56,622 bases of DNA from Streptomyces sp. CT34 (GTDB taxonomy: Bacteria > Actinomycetota > Actinomycetes > Streptomycetales > Streptomycetaceae), in contig NZ_KN708638.1 of the NCBI RefSeq assembly GCF_000805335.1, positions 6,983,626 through 7,040,247 of the forward strand. The letters are read 5' to 3'. Below are positions 17,380 to 26,281 of the stretch, in pieces; position 1 is the stretch's first letter; the number at the start of each line of letters is the position of its first letter. Position numbers and translations under genes: made by a program. The notes under the pieces are model-generated. The model saw only the letters and a program-made list of their open reading frames with translations. It ran no database searches and had not been told where the DNA came from.

Positions 17380-18468
17380 ATGGCGACCCGCACGACTATC
17401 GACCCGCCTCCTGAGCGCAGGCCCCGACGCTCGCGCACCCACACCGCACTGGCCCTCGGCACGGCGGGCTTACTCGCCGCCGCCGGCGTCACCGCCCTCG
17501 CAGGCACCGCCCAGGCCGCCAATACGCTCGGCGCCGCGGCCGCCGAGCAGGGCCGCTACTTCGGCGCCGCCGTCGCCGCAAACCACCTGGGCGAAGCCCC
17601 GTACGCCTCGACACTCGACACCCAGTTCAACTCCGTGACGCCGGAGAACGAGATGAAGTGGGACGCGACCGAACCCACCCGCGGCACCTTCACCTTCGGC
17701 TCCGCCGACCAGATCGTGAACCACGCCCAGAGCAAGGGCATGAAGATCCGCGGGCACACCCTGGTGTGGTACAACCAGCTGCCCGGCTGGGTCGGCGGCC
17801 TCGGCACGGCCGACGACGTCAGGTCGGCGATGAACAACCACATCACCCAGGTCATGCAGCACTACAAGGGCAAGATCCACTCCTGGGACGTCGTCAACGA
17901 GGCTTTCCAGGATGGCGACAGCGGCGCCCGACGCAGCTCGCCCTTCCAGGACAAGCTCGGCGACGGCTACATCGAGGAGGCGTTCCGCACCGCCCGTGCC
18001 GCCGACCCGGCCGCCAAACTCTGCTACAACGACTACAACATCGAGGGCATCAACGCGAAGAGCAATGCCGTCTACAACCTGGTCAAGGACTTCAAGGCGC
18101 GCGGCGTACCGATCGACTGTGTCGGCTTCCAGTCCCATTTCAACAGCGCCTCCCCGGTCCCGTCCGACTACCAGGCGAACCTGCGGCGCTTCGCCGACCT
18201 CGGCGTCGACGTGCAGATCACCGAGCTGGACATTGAGGGCTCGGGCGCGGCACAGGCCGACGGTTACCGCAACGCCGTGCGGGCCTGCCTGGCGGTCTCG
18301 CGCTGCACTGGCATCACCGTCTGGGGCGTCACCGACAAGTACTCGTGGCGTTCTGGTGGAACGCCACTGCTCTTCGACGACAACTACACCAAGAAGCCCG
18401 CGTACAACGCGGTGTTGACCGTGCTCGGCGGCACCCCCGGCGTACAGCAAGGCCGAGGAAGGGAGTGA
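17380..18468 (+). CDS. Secreted GH10 endo-beta-1,4-xylanase (catalytic part)
   Basis: A 362-residue precursor from ATG 17380. A long signal peptide with basic residues RRPRRSR and a hydrophobic core is cleaved near AQA-ANT (residue 46). The GH10 barrel follows with VTPENEMKWD, HTLVWYNQLP, acid/base Glu174 in DVVNEAF and nucleophile Glu282 in TELDIEG, and WGVTDKYSWR near the end. It cuts the xylan backbone extracellularly. Two perfect operators lie upstream, tying it to the divergent LacI gene. The frame ends in the linker (GGTPGVQQGRGRE); a CBM2 continues in the next frame, and adding one C to the CCCCC run near 18433 would join them. Confidence 0.95.
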   Translation: MATRTTIDPPPERRPRRSRTHTALALGTAGLLAAAGVTALAGTAQAANTLGAAAAEQGRYFGAAVAANHLGEAPYASTLDTQFNSVTPENEMKWDATEPTRGTFTFGSADQIVNHAQSKGMKIRGHTLVWYNQLPGWVGGLGTADDVRSAMNNHITQVMQHYKGKIHSWDVVNEAFQDGDSGARRSSPFQDKLGDGYIEEAFRTARAADPAAKLCYNDYNIEGINAKSNAVYNLVKDFKARGVPIDCVGFQSHFNSASPVPSDYQANLRRFADLGVDVQITELDIEGSGAAQADGYRNAVRACLAVSRCTGITVWGVTDKYSWRSGGTPLLFDDNYTKKPAYNAVLTVLGGTPGVQQGRGRE

Positions 18469-18757
18469 CCGCTTCAACGGCAAGGTCACCATCACCGCGG
18501 GCAGTTCCGCGATCAGCGATGGGAACCCGACCGTCACCATCACGCCTCCGCGGAGGATCTCCGGCCCGTGGCACGGCACACCCACCTGGGGCAGCAGCGG
18601 CAACGTCATGATGATGAGGCCGAACGGCAACGGCAGCCTGGCCGCCGGAGCATCGACGAGCTTCGGCTTCATCGCCATGAAGAACGGCACCCAGCGCCCT
18701 GGGACGTCACCGTACGACGGAGCCCCCTTCACCCCCGCGCAGGCGTTCTGCCCCTGA
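18440..18757 (+). pseudogene. CBM2-like domain of the xylanase, out of frame by one base
   Basis: In the frame following the xylanase stop, an uninterrupted reading runs to TGA 18755-18757: YSKAEEGSDRFNGKVTITAG, SSAIS, the GTPTWGSSGNVMMMRPNG block, GSLAAGASTSFGFIAMKNGT and DGAPFTPAQAFCP. SDRFNGKVTITAGSSAIS and GSLAAGASTSFGF are typical of CBM2 beta-sandwiches that bind cellulose or xylan. No internal stop occurs, so a single base deletion in the C run is the only visible barrier to a GH10-CBM2 protein of about 458 residues. Confidence 0.75.
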
Positions 18758-19294
18758 CACGGTGTCATGGAGCTTCACCTCGGCCCGCCATCGTTCTCCT
18801 GGTGGCAGGCCGAGGTGATGGTTACTGGGCAACACAGCATGCCGGAGAGAAGGAGGAATTGCCCCGGCAGCCGGAGTGCGAGGATCACCGAAGACGGCTG
18901 TACTGTGGCGCCATAACTGGCACCAGGTTCAACCTCCGGACGTTGCGGAGGTTGGGACCGCGGCGTCGGCGTATGGCCTCGGGAACCGGCTCGTTCCCTG
19001 GTGAGGCGCCGCCGATGCTGACTTTGCACTGACTTGCTGACCTCGAAAACCCTCTGACCTGCAACGATGCCTTGTTGTAGCTCTTCGGGTTCCCATGACA
19101 CCGGGGTGGCGGCGGTGTTGTGGGAGTAGCGGGTTGGCCAGCACCTTTGCAGCTCAGGGGTGGTGCGGGGCGGATTGGCGCATGTGCATGTGTCGCCAGC
19201 TGAAACCTCCTCTGGCAGGGTGCATGCTGACTCAACGCTGATCGGCGGCTACTCCGGTCCGCTGGATGATCGAGTGGGTGACCACGGCCAAGCA
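18758..19294. other. Intergenic, no gene seen
   Basis: Convergent spacer between the xylanase and GH74 genes. Several open frames exist but none shows a ribosome binding site or family-like sequence. Confidence 0.6.
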
Positions 19295-19330
19295 GCGTCG
19301 TCGTCCTGGCACCAGCCAGGACGACGACGC
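19295..19330. terminator. Strong bidirectional terminator hairpin
   Basis: A perfect 16-base-pair stem (19295-19310 with 19315-19330) around an ACCA loop, between the convergent xylanase and GH74 genes and just past the old stop of the GH74 binding module. Confidence 0.8.
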
Positions 19331-19367
19331 CTGCGGCGACCCCTGTGTCAGCTTTCACGCATGGGGA

Positions 19368-19593
19368 TTATGGCAACGTCCACTGATGGTTCGTCCCCCG
19401 TTGCAGTCCCGCAACTCCACCAGCGTGCCGTTCGACGCGCCCTGCCTCGGTGAGGTTCGTGCGCTTGCCGCTCGGTCCGTCGTGCTGCTGGACTCCGTTG
19501 GCCCAGTGTCAGTTCTGCGCGCTGGTGTCGTTGCAGTCCCACATCGGGACCGGCCTTTGTCGTTGGCGGTCGACCGCCCGTGTTGTCGTCGGC
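19368..19593 (-). pseudogene. CBM13 remnant behind GH74
   Basis: Downstream of the GH74 stop are pieces of a ricin-type binding domain: VPMWDCNDTSAQN, then after an in-frame stop LTEAG, in another frame SNGTLVELRDCNGG, and finally TNHQWTLP ending at TAA 19368-19370. At least one nonsense codon and two frame changes are needed to explain it, so it is more decayed than the modules of the GH12 and GH10 enzymes. Confidence 0.7.
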
Positions 19594-21849
19594 TCACTTG
19601 TGGCTCGCCGGCGCCGAGTGGATCGGTCCGGGCGGCGCAGCGGTGGCCGGCCGGCCGTAGTAGATGCCGCACCCGTCCGTGGCGATGTAGACCCGGCCGG
19701 AGACCTGGCGGTCGCCGGTCATGTCCTTGAGTCGGCAGCCGATCGCCTCGGTTGTATTGATCTTCGTCCAGCTGCCGCTGAGGTCGTCGGAGCGGAAGAT
19801 GCCGTCGACCCCGTTCACGACACCGTGGACGTAGAGCGAGGGTGGCGCGGCCGGGTTCGGCGAACCGGTGCCGGGGCCCTTGCCGAACCCGAACACCCGG
19901 GCGTTGGACACGCCGGCCGCCTTGGTGAAGGTCTTGCCGGAGTCGGTCGACCGGTAGAGCCCGTTGGTGCCGAAGCTGATCCACACCTCGCCGTTGATGC
20001 CGGGGGCAGCGGCGACCTTGAACGCTCCGAAGGAGTCGTCGCACCCGACGTTGGGCAGGCCGGTTGCGCCGGTGTCGGCGAACGTGGCGCCGCCGTCGGT
20101 GCTGCGGTAGAACCTGCCCGCTTTGTAGATGTAGAACTTGTTGCCGTCCACCCGGTCGGAGGCGAGCGGATGGCAGCTGTTCCAGTTCGTGTCGGTGGGG
20201 ATCAGGCCGCTGGGGGCGCCCGCCGATGCCTTCCAGCTGGATCCGCGGTCTGTTGAGTAGCGGACTTGTCCGTTGCCGGCTCCTTGTGCGGCCCAGACGA
20301 TCCGGTCGGAGGCGGCTGACACGGCCACGCGTCCGGCGGCTTCGGGCTGGCTGGGGAACGGGGTGTAGGTGTTGCCGCCGTCGGTGGAGTAGCCGCTCTG
20401 GGAGGTGGGGCCGCTGTTGCCGTCGCGGCCGACGCGAACGAGGAAGTTGGGGTGGGCCTCGGAGAAGTCCAGGCCGGTCGTTGTGCCCTGCAAGCCCCTG
20501 GCCCGGTAGCTCGCGGCAGGGAAGCCGGTCAATGAGGTGTGGTCGAAACCGCCGTTGTCGGCCACCCCGCTGTGCAGGAGGGCCTGCCCGGAGGGAGGTG
20601 ATGCGATGTTGGAGACGGCCACGGTCTCCTCATGGCCCTTCTCGTAGTTGGTCCAGGTCGACTGACTCGCCGTGATGTCGTCGGTGCGCCAGGTGCCGTA
20701 CCAGTCGGTGTACCAGACCCGGCCGGCGTGGAACGGATCGAAGGTGACGCTGGCCGGGCTCGCCGACCAGTAGGAGTCCGGCCACCACGGGACGGTGTTT
20801 TTCCTCGTGTACGAGACCTTGGTCCAGCTGCCCGCGGCGTTGGTGGACTGGTAGATGGGGTTGTTGTTGGTGCGGTTGGCCGCGATCGTGATGACGTGGG
20901 AGGGGTTGGCCGGATCCACGCTGATCGCGTTGTATTGCGCGGCGGTCGGAGGCGTCGCGTCGCTCCAGGTCCCGTTGGAGTACTTGGCGACGCCGCTCTT
21001 GTGGGTCACGTACAGATCTCCGTTGGATGCCAGTGCCGCACGGTTGGGCTCGGTGGGGCTGCCTTTCAGCAGTGCCCAGGTCGCCCCTGCATCGGTGCTG
21101 CGGTAGATGCCGCTGCCGTACACGGAGGCGTAGAGGGTCCGGGTAGGGGTGCCGGCGGGTTCGTTGGTGCGTGCGAACAGCACGAAGGTCACGCCGCGGC
21201 CGGGTGTGCCGGTGACGGGGAACCGGGTGTCTTTGGACCAGGTGGTGCCTGCGTTGGTGCTGTGCCACAGCCCGTCTTTGCGGGAGCCGTAGTAGACGAT
21301 GCCGGCCGTGCCGGGGTCGACCGCGAGCCGCTCACCGGAACTGCGCGCCGGGTCGTCGCTCTCGCCGCCCGGATTGCCGTCGATCGGGATCCCGATCCGG
21401 TTGACGGTCCAGGTGGCGCCGCGGTCGGTGGACTTCATGATGGCGCTTTCAGTGGCTGAGCCGCTGCCACCCGCCAGGTAGACGGTGCCGGGTTCGGTGG
21501 GGGCGACCGCCAGCGACTCGATCCGGTACAGGTCGCGATCGTCGGCCTTGATCCCGTCGGTGATCGGCGTCCAGCTCCCGTCATCCGGGTTCCACCGATA
21601 GGCGCCGCCCACGTCGGTGCGGGTGTAGATCAGATCCTTCTGCGCCGGGTGGGCGACCATGCCGGTGACGTAGCCGCCACCCCCGATCGCCACGTGCTGC
21701 CAGGTGGTCGACGAACTGGCGATGCTTGCGGTCGTCGCCCGCGCATGACCGTTCCCGACGACGGCGACCAGGCAGGATGCGGCGGCCAAGCCGATGGCCA
21801 TGAACCATCGGGCTAGGGGCCTGAGCATCTGCTTCCTCCTTCTGAGCAT
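19594..21849 (-). CDS. Secreted GH74 xyloglucanase
   Basis: Up to 751 residues; the better start is probably ATG 21828, since AAGGAGGAAG precedes it and the signal peptide (LRPLARWFMAIGLAAAS) begins there. The mature protein shows GH74 seven-bladed propellers with repeated ST(D/N)xGxTW motifs and the catalytic segment YTRTDVGGAYRW. It should cut the glucan backbone of xyloglucan outside the cell. Downstream lie CBM13 remnants and a terminator; upstream, about 190 bases before the start, a GCAAGCGCTTGC palindrome resembles the operator of the second importer operon rather than CGAAA-C-TTTCG. It is transcribed towards the xylanase. Confidence 0.92.
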   Translation of the reverse strand: MLRRRKQMLRPLARWFMAIGLAAASCLVAVVGNGHARATTASIASSSTTWQHVAIGGGGYVTGMVAHPAQKDLIYTRTDVGGAYRWNPDDGSWTPITDGIKADDRDLYRIESLAVAPTEPGTVYLAGGSGSATESAIMKSTDRGATWTVNRIGIPIDGNPGGESDDPARSSGERLAVDPGTAGIVYYGSRKDGLWHSTNAGTTWSKDTRFPVTGTPGRGVTFVLFARTNEPAGTPTRTLYASVYGSGIYRSTDAGATWALLKGSPTEPNRAALASNGDLYVTHKSGVAKYSNGTWSDATPPTAAQYNAISVDPANPSHVITIAANRTNNNPIYQSTNAAGSWTKVSYTRKNTVPWWPDSYWSASPASVTFDPFHAGRVWYTDWYGTWRTDDITASQSTWTNYEKGHEETVAVSNIASPPSGQALLHSGVADNGGFDHTSLTGFPAASYRARGLQGTTTGLDFSEAHPNFLVRVGRDGNSGPTSQSGYSTDGGNTYTPFPSQPEAAGRVAVSAASDRIVWAAQGAGNGQVRYSTDRGSSWKASAGAPSGLIPTDTNWNSCHPLASDRVDGNKFYIYKAGRFYRSTDGGATFADTGATGLPNVGCDDSFGAFKVAAAPGINGEVWISFGTNGLYRSTDSGKTFTKAAGVSNARVFGFGKGPGTGSPNPAAPPSLYVHGVVNGVDGIFRSDDLSGSWTKINTTEAIGCRLKDMTGDRQVSGRVYIATDGCGIYYGRPATAAPPGPIHSAPASHK

Positions 21850-21862
21850 CTGTTACCTCCGT
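21821..21862. repeat. 21-bp imperfect tandem duplication of ribosome binding site and start
   Basis: On the minus strand GGAGGTAACAGATGCTCAG and GGAGGAAGCAGATGCTCAG occur 21 bases apart, in frame. Each offers a complete Shine-Dalgarno plus ATG for GH74. Confidence 0.8.
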
Positions 21863-22054
21863 GGAGAGTTCCTCCGGTAAGGGGGGACCCGCCCTGATCC
21901 GTGGCGCAGGAGCCAGGCCGGATCAGGGCGGCCGGGCGTTCCGGTGTGGGGGGCGCCGAAGGCTGAGGTGTCGCTCTGGGTGGTGATGCCGGAGCCGCCG
22001 GTCAGGCCGTGACGGTTCCCCGGCGAGCGCCCATGTCAAGTGAACTGCGCGATT
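21863..22054. other. GH74 promoter region
   Basis: No gene. A minus-strand TTGACA (complement at 22034-22039) directly downstream of the operator is a candidate -35 for GH74. Confidence 0.4.
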
Positions 22055-22066
22055 GCAAGCGCTTGC
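22055..22066. promoter_or_regulatory. LacI-type operator upstream of GH74
   Basis: A perfect twelve-base palindrome GCAAGCGCTTGC within TTGCAAGCGCTTGCGA. A ten-of-twelve match lies before the second importer operon at 23925. Confidence 0.6.
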
Positions 22067-22253
22067 GAGCTGTGAACATGACATCAACGGTCAGCGGTGT
22101 CAACCCTCAGGGCAGAAAGGGGAGTTCGAGTCTCTGTCGCATCGCCTGTGAGAGGGCGGTTCGTGAGTCTTTGGGTGGCTCTGTCGTCGCCTGATGGTGT
22201 GGGCACGGGCGGAATCTGCCGGTCCGCAGCCGGTGATCTGCTGGTGTGGCGGA

Positions 22254-23096
22254 GTGAGTGAACGCAAGCCGTACCCAAGTGACTTATCGGACGAGCAGTG
22301 GTCGCTGATCGAGCCGGTGATCGCCGGGTGGAAGGACCGGCACCGTTCGGTCAGCGGCCACCAGGGCGCCTATGCGATGCGGGAGATCGTGAACGCCATC
22401 CTCTACCAGGGCCGGACCGGGTGTCAGTGGGCCTACCTGCCGCACGATCTGCCGCCGAAGAGCGCGACGTACTACTACTTCGCGGCTTGGCGGGACGACG
22501 GTACCGACCAGGTCATCCACGAGCTCCTGCGCTGCCAGGTCCGTGAGCGGGCCCGGCGATTAGAGGACCCGACCCTGGTGGTGCTGGACACCCAGAGTGT
22601 CCATGCGGCCGCCGGGGTCCCCGCCACGACGACCGGCCGGGATCCGGCGAAGAAGGTGCCGGGCCGCAAGCGGGGCCTGGCCGTCGACGTGCTCGGGCTG
22701 GTCATCGCCGTCATCGTGCTGGCCGCGAGCACCCACGACAACGCCGCGGGCATCGCACTGCTGGAGCAGGTCGCCGAGCACGCCGGCGGCACCGTCCGCA
22801 AGGCCCTGGTCTACCAAGGCTTCAAAAACCAGGTCGTCGCGCATGGAGCCGGCCTGGGCATCGACGTCGAGATCGTCGAACGCAACCCGCAGGATGCGGG
22901 GTTCGTTCCGCTGCCCAAGCGGTGGAGGGTCGAGCAGACCTACGGGATCCTGATACTGCACCGGCGTCTGGTCCGCGACTACGAGCACCGCCCCTCCTCC
23001 TCCGCCTCCCGCGTCTACTGGGCGATGAGCCATGTCATGGCCCGCCGCCTGACCGGTGCGAACACCCCCACCTGGCGCGAGGCGGTGACAGTGTGA
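22254..23096 (+). CDS. IS5-family transposase
   Basis: A 280-residue transposase from GTG 22254. The N-terminal domain begins YPSDLSDEQWSLIEPVI and includes RTGCQWAYLPHDLPP. The DDE catalytic domain shows LVVLDTQSVHAA (first Asp), KALVYQGFK in place of the more usual LADGxF/Y motif, and RWRVEQTYGIL (Glu). The usual second Asp appears replaced by Gln in VYQGF, which could impair catalysis, although related elements differ here. The frame is intact and its stop overlaps the accessory gene (GTGTGA). Confidence 0.9.
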   Translation: MSERKPYPSDLSDEQWSLIEPVIAGWKDRHRSVSGHQGAYAMREIVNAILYQGRTGCQWAYLPHDLPPKSATYYYFAAWRDDGTDQVIHELLRCQVRERARRLEDPTLVVLDTQSVHAAAGVPATTTGRDPAKKVPGRKRGLAVDVLGLVIAVIVLAASTHDNAAGIALLEQVAEHAGGTVRKALVYQGFKNQVVAHGAGLGIDVEIVERNPQDAGFVPLPKRWRVEQTYGILILHRRLVRDYEHRPSSSASRVYWAMSHVMARRLTGANTPTWREAVTV

Positions 23097-23497
23097 ACGT
23101 CGAGCCCCTGCTCGACGCGCTTGGCCTCCAGGAGGATGCCGCCCGGGCCCTGGCCGACGGTCTCCGCACCCAGATCACGGAATTGCAGGGGCGATTGCAC
23201 GAGGCTGAGACCCACCTCGAGCACCTGGCGATCACCCGGAAGACCGTCACCGCCCTCGCCGACCGGCTTCCCGCCCAGGCCACCTCACCCGAACTGCCCG
23301 ATCACCCGGACTATCCCCACATCCTCGCCGTCTTCAACCAGGCCAGTGGCCCGCTGCGGGCCCGCGATGTCTGCGAAGCCCTCGACCACGAACTGCTGCC
23401 AAAGAACATCGAAGGCACTCGCGCCAAGCTGAAACGCCTGGTCAAGCTCGGCATCCTGACCGAGATCGATACCGGCAACTTCGCCAGGAAGCTGTAA
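23093..23497 (+). CDS. IS accessory protein with coiled coil and winged-helix-like domain
   Basis: A 134-residue protein from GTG 23093, overlapping the transposase stop. Residues 1-55 are a coiled coil (ITELQGRLHEAETHLEHL); residues about 75-130 (LAVFNQASGPLRARDVCEAL, then LVKLGILTEIDTGNF) look like a winged helix for DNA binding. It lies fully within the IS ends and probably helps target or regulate transposition. I recognise the pattern as a passenger of Streptomyces IS elements but cannot name it. Confidence 0.8.
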   Translation: MNVEPLLDALGLQEDAARALADGLRTQITELQGRLHEAETHLEHLAITRKTVTALADRLPAQATSPELPDHPDYPHILAVFNQASGPLRARDVCEALDHELLPKNIEGTRAKLKRLVKLGILTEIDTGNFARKL

Positions 23498-23572
23498 CCG
23501 ACGAAGGCCCGCGACCAGCAGCCATGCCCCAACCTCACCTCGAAACGGACCTCAACTCACGAACCGCCCTCT

Positions 23573-23924
23573 GAGAGTTCAGGCGAGTCCCCTGCGGTGC
23601 GCACCGGCCGGGTCGCCGCGGATCTGCGGCGGTTGGGCAACGCTGATCCGGAGTTGAGGAAGATCGCTGTCGAGGGCACCCCGAACCCGGCTACCCCTGA
23701 TTTCGAAGTGCTGTCCCCGCTGGTGATGACCTGGGTAGCGTCGGCTCGCCGCCGACCAGAGGCAGTGCAACGCGGACCGCCCGATCCCTGTCCGTGCGCA
23801 ACGCGGGCATTCGTTGCGCGGGATGGCTCCGCGTGCCGGGCGGCCCATCATCCCGGGAAACGGGTCGAGTTCGGGTCTTGACGACTATCTCGCGTGGGTT
23901 GCATGCTCCTCGGCACGTTCCTTT
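23573..23924. other. Spacer with a possible coding remnant
   Basis: Bases 23597-23760 on the plus strand read like protein (VAADLRRLGNADPELRKIAV, then TPDFEVLSPLVMTWVAS) before turning irregular. It may be a fragment of a gene interrupted or lost when the IS arrived. No family recognised; otherwise no gene. Confidence 0.35.
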
Positions 23925-23936
23925 GCAATCGCTTTC
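23925..23936. promoter_or_regulatory. Operator of the second importer operon
   Basis: GCAATCGCTTTC, ten of twelve positions matching the GCAAGCGCTTGC palindrome upstream of GH74, located 16 bases before the binding-protein start. Confidence 0.5.
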
Positions 23937-23952
23937 CATCCCAGGAGGCACC

Positions 23953-25278
23953 ATGCTGAGGGCAAGACAGCGGAGCTGGCTGACCGCGCTCACGGCGTTG
24001 GTGGCCGCCAACGCCGTTGCAGTCACCGGGTGTTCGAGTTCGCAGTCGAATGAGGGCAGCTCGTCCGGCCAAGTCATTCTGAAGGTGCGGTTGTTCGGGA
24101 CGTTCGGCTACAAGGAGGCCGGTCTGTTCGACGCGTACATGAAGCTCCACCCGAACATCAGGATCGACTACTCGACGACCGAGCAGGAGAGCGGCTACTA
24201 CACCGCCCTGCAGACCTCGCTCGCGTCCGGCAGCGGCCTCGGCGACGTTCAGGGGCTCGAAGTCGGCCACATCGCCGACGCGACGCACAACCTCGGCGAC
24301 AAGTTCGTCGACCTGAACACGCTCGGTGCCTCGTCGCTGAAGAACAACTTCTACGACTGGAAGTGGCAGGCGTCGATGACGCCGGACGGCAAGCAGATCG
24401 GCCTGGGCAACGACATCGGCCCGCTGGCGATCTGCTATCGCGCCGACCTGTTCGAGCAGGCGGGGCTGCCGACCGATTCGGCCTCGGTGTCGGCACTGTG
24501 GGCCCATGGCTGGGACGGCTACGTCCAGGCCGGCCAGAAGTACCTGCAGCACGCGCCGGCCGGCTCGCACTGGGTGGACACCGCGAGCGGCATCTACAAC
24601 ACCATCATCGGCCAGTCGCGGCAGCAGTACTACGACGGCTCCGGCAAGGTGGTCTGGGACTCGAACCCGGCGGTGAAGTCGGCGTGGGACGAGTCGATGA
24701 AGATCGCGACGACCGACATGACGGCGGGCCTGAGCCAGTACTCGCAGAACTGGAACACCTCCTTCGCCACCGGATCGTTCGCGACGATCGCCTGCCCGTC
24801 CTGGATGATCGGCTACATCAAGTCGCAGGCCGGCAGCGCGAAGGGACGTTGGAGCGTCGCCACGATCCCCGGCGGTGGTGGCGACTGGGGCGGCTCGTAC
24901 CTGGCCATTCCGAAGGCGTCGAAGCACCAGAAGGAGGCGTACGACCTCATCGCCTGGCTGACGTCGGCGCGGCAGGAGGCGACGCTGTTCGCCAATGTCG
25001 GCATGTTCCCGTCGAACAGAAAGGCAGCGGCCGACCCGTCGGTGACCGGTGCGACCGACACGTACTTCAGCGGCCCCGACGGCAAATCGGCCGCGGCGAT
25101 CGGGAAGATCTTCGGTGATTCGGCCGCGAAGCTGACGGTGGCCACGACCGGCTCCAAGGACGGCACGATCAGGGACGCCATCGACAGGGGCATTGCCCGG
25201 GTCGAGACCCAGCATCGGTCCCCTGACGAGAGCTGGTCGCAGGTGAAGACCGACATCGCCGCCGCCATCGGCAACTGA
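23953..25278 (+). CDS. Sugar-binding lipoprotein of the second importer
   Basis: A 441-residue solute-binding protein from ATG 23953, preceded by AGGAGG. The lipoprotein signal ends in a VTGC lipobox followed by a Ser-rich tether. Blocks GLGDVQGLEVGHI, GLGNDIGPLAICYRADLFEQ and IACPSWMIGYI parallel the first importer's binding protein, so the two are paralogues. It captures an oligosaccharide for the two permeases that follow at 25296 and 26282. Order (binding protein, permease, permease, GH1) matches cebEFG-bglC of Streptomyces, suggesting a beta-glucan-derived ligand; the LacI gene here is last instead of divergent. Confidence 0.92.
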   Translation: MLRARQRSWLTALTALVAANAVAVTGCSSSQSNEGSSSGQVILKVRLFGTFGYKEAGLFDAYMKLHPNIRIDYSTTEQESGYYTALQTSLASGSGLGDVQGLEVGHIADATHNLGDKFVDLNTLGASSLKNNFYDWKWQASMTPDGKQIGLGNDIGPLAICYRADLFEQAGLPTDSASVSALWAHGWDGYVQAGQKYLQHAPAGSHWVDTASGIYNTIIGQSRQQYYDGSGKVVWDSNPAVKSAWDESMKIATTDMTAGLSQYSQNWNTSFATGSFATIACPSWMIGYIKSQAGSAKGRWSVATIPGGGGDWGGSYLAIPKASKHQKEAYDLIAWLTSARQEATLFANVGMFPSNRKAAADPSVTGATDTYFSGPDGKSAAAIGKIFGDSAAKLTVATTGSKDGTIRDAIDRGIARVETQHRSPDESWSQVKTDIAAAIGN

Positions 25279-25295
25279 CCGGCAGGGGACGGTTC

Positions 25296-26279
25296 ATGAT
25301 GCTCACCCAACCACCGGCCGTCGAGTCCTCGACGGCGCAGCAGGGGACGCGTCGCCGGCTGCCGGTCGCGGCGGGGCTCGCGACCCGCTGGGACCAGCGG
25401 TTCACGCCGTACGCGTTCGTCGCCCCGTTCTTCGTCCTGTTCGCGGTATTCGGGCTCTACCCGCTGCTGTGGACGGCCTGGATCTCGCTGCACCACACGA
25501 TCCTTGAGCGGGTCGACGAGACCGGCTCGTACGTCGGGTTCCAGTACTTCGCCGGCCTCTGGCACGACGAGTTCTTCTGGAACGCGCTGCGCAACACCCT
25601 CTCGATCGGTCTGCTGTCGGCGGTGCCGCAGCTGTTGCTGGCGCTCGGGATCGCGCACCTGCTCAACTACCGGCTCCGTGGCTCCACGTTCTGGCGGGTC
25701 GCGGTCCTGCTTCCCTTCGCCACCTCGATCGCCGCCGCCACGCTCGTCTTCGCGCAGCTCTACAACCGCGACTACGGGATGGTCAACTACGTCCTGCACC
25801 ACTGGTTCGGGATGAAGAACATCGACTTCCAGGACCGGCGCTGGCCGGGCCAGATCGCGATCGCCACGATCATCATGTGGCGCTGGACCGGCTACAACGC
25901 CCTGATCTACCTGGCGTCGATGCAGTCGATCCCGTCCGAGCTCTACGAGGCGGCTGCCATCGACGGCGCCGGGCGCTGGCGCCAGTTCCGCCACGTCACC
26001 ATCCCGGCGCTGCGCCCGACGATCATCTTCACAGTGATCGTCTCGACGATCGGCTCGCTCCAGATCTTCGGCGAGCCCTACCTGTTCGCGCCCGGCAACA
26101 AGGTCAGCGGTGGCCCGAACCGCGATTACCAGACGCTGTCCATGTACTTCTACGAGCGCGGCTTCACCGACCAGAACCTGGGCCGGGCCGCCGCGATCGC
26201 GTGGGCGATGCTGCTGGTGATCCTGGTGTTCGTCGTCATCAATGCCCTGATCGCCCGGCGAATGAAGGACTCGGAGTAG
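25296..26279 (+). CDS. ABC sugar permease, MalF/CebF type (second importer)
   Basis: A 327-residue six-helix membrane protein. YAFVAPFFVLFAVFGLYPLL and the coupling loop ELYEAAAIDGAGRWRQF are diagnostic. It begins 17 bases after the binding protein and ends two bases before the next permease. It is close to the first importer's permease through nearly the whole length, differing mainly in the periplasmic loop (here HHWFGMKNIDFQDRRW). Confidence 0.93.
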   Translation: MMLTQPPAVESSTAQQGTRRRLPVAAGLATRWDQRFTPYAFVAPFFVLFAVFGLYPLLWTAWISLHHTILERVDETGSYVGFQYFAGLWHDEFFWNALRNTLSIGLLSAVPQLLLALGIAHLLNYRLRGSTFWRVAVLLPFATSIAAATLVFAQLYNRDYGMVNYVLHHWFGMKNIDFQDRRWPGQIAIATIIMWRWTGYNALIYLASMQSIPSELYEAAAIDGAGRWRQFRHVTIPALRPTIIFTVIVSTIGSLQIFGEPYLFAPGNKVSGGPNRDYQTLSMYFYERGFTDQNLGRAAAIAWAMLLVILVFVVINALIARRMKDSE

Positions 26280-26281
26280 CC

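Larger units (their letters stand above)
22151..23572 (+). mobile_element. Complete IS5-family insertion sequence
   Basis: Perfect 18-bp terminal inverted repeats: AGAGGGCGGTTCGTGAGT at 22151-22168 and its complement at 23555-23572. Inside are a transposase and a small accessory gene. No clear target duplication is visible at the flanks. The element lies between the GH74 promoter and the second importer operon, so it separates two neighbouring control regions. Confidence 0.88.

Noticed and set aside
22140..23585. Target-site duplication of the IS5 element
   Set aside because: Flanks CCTGTG and GAGAGT do not match; a TGAG similarity is offset by one base and too short to trust.
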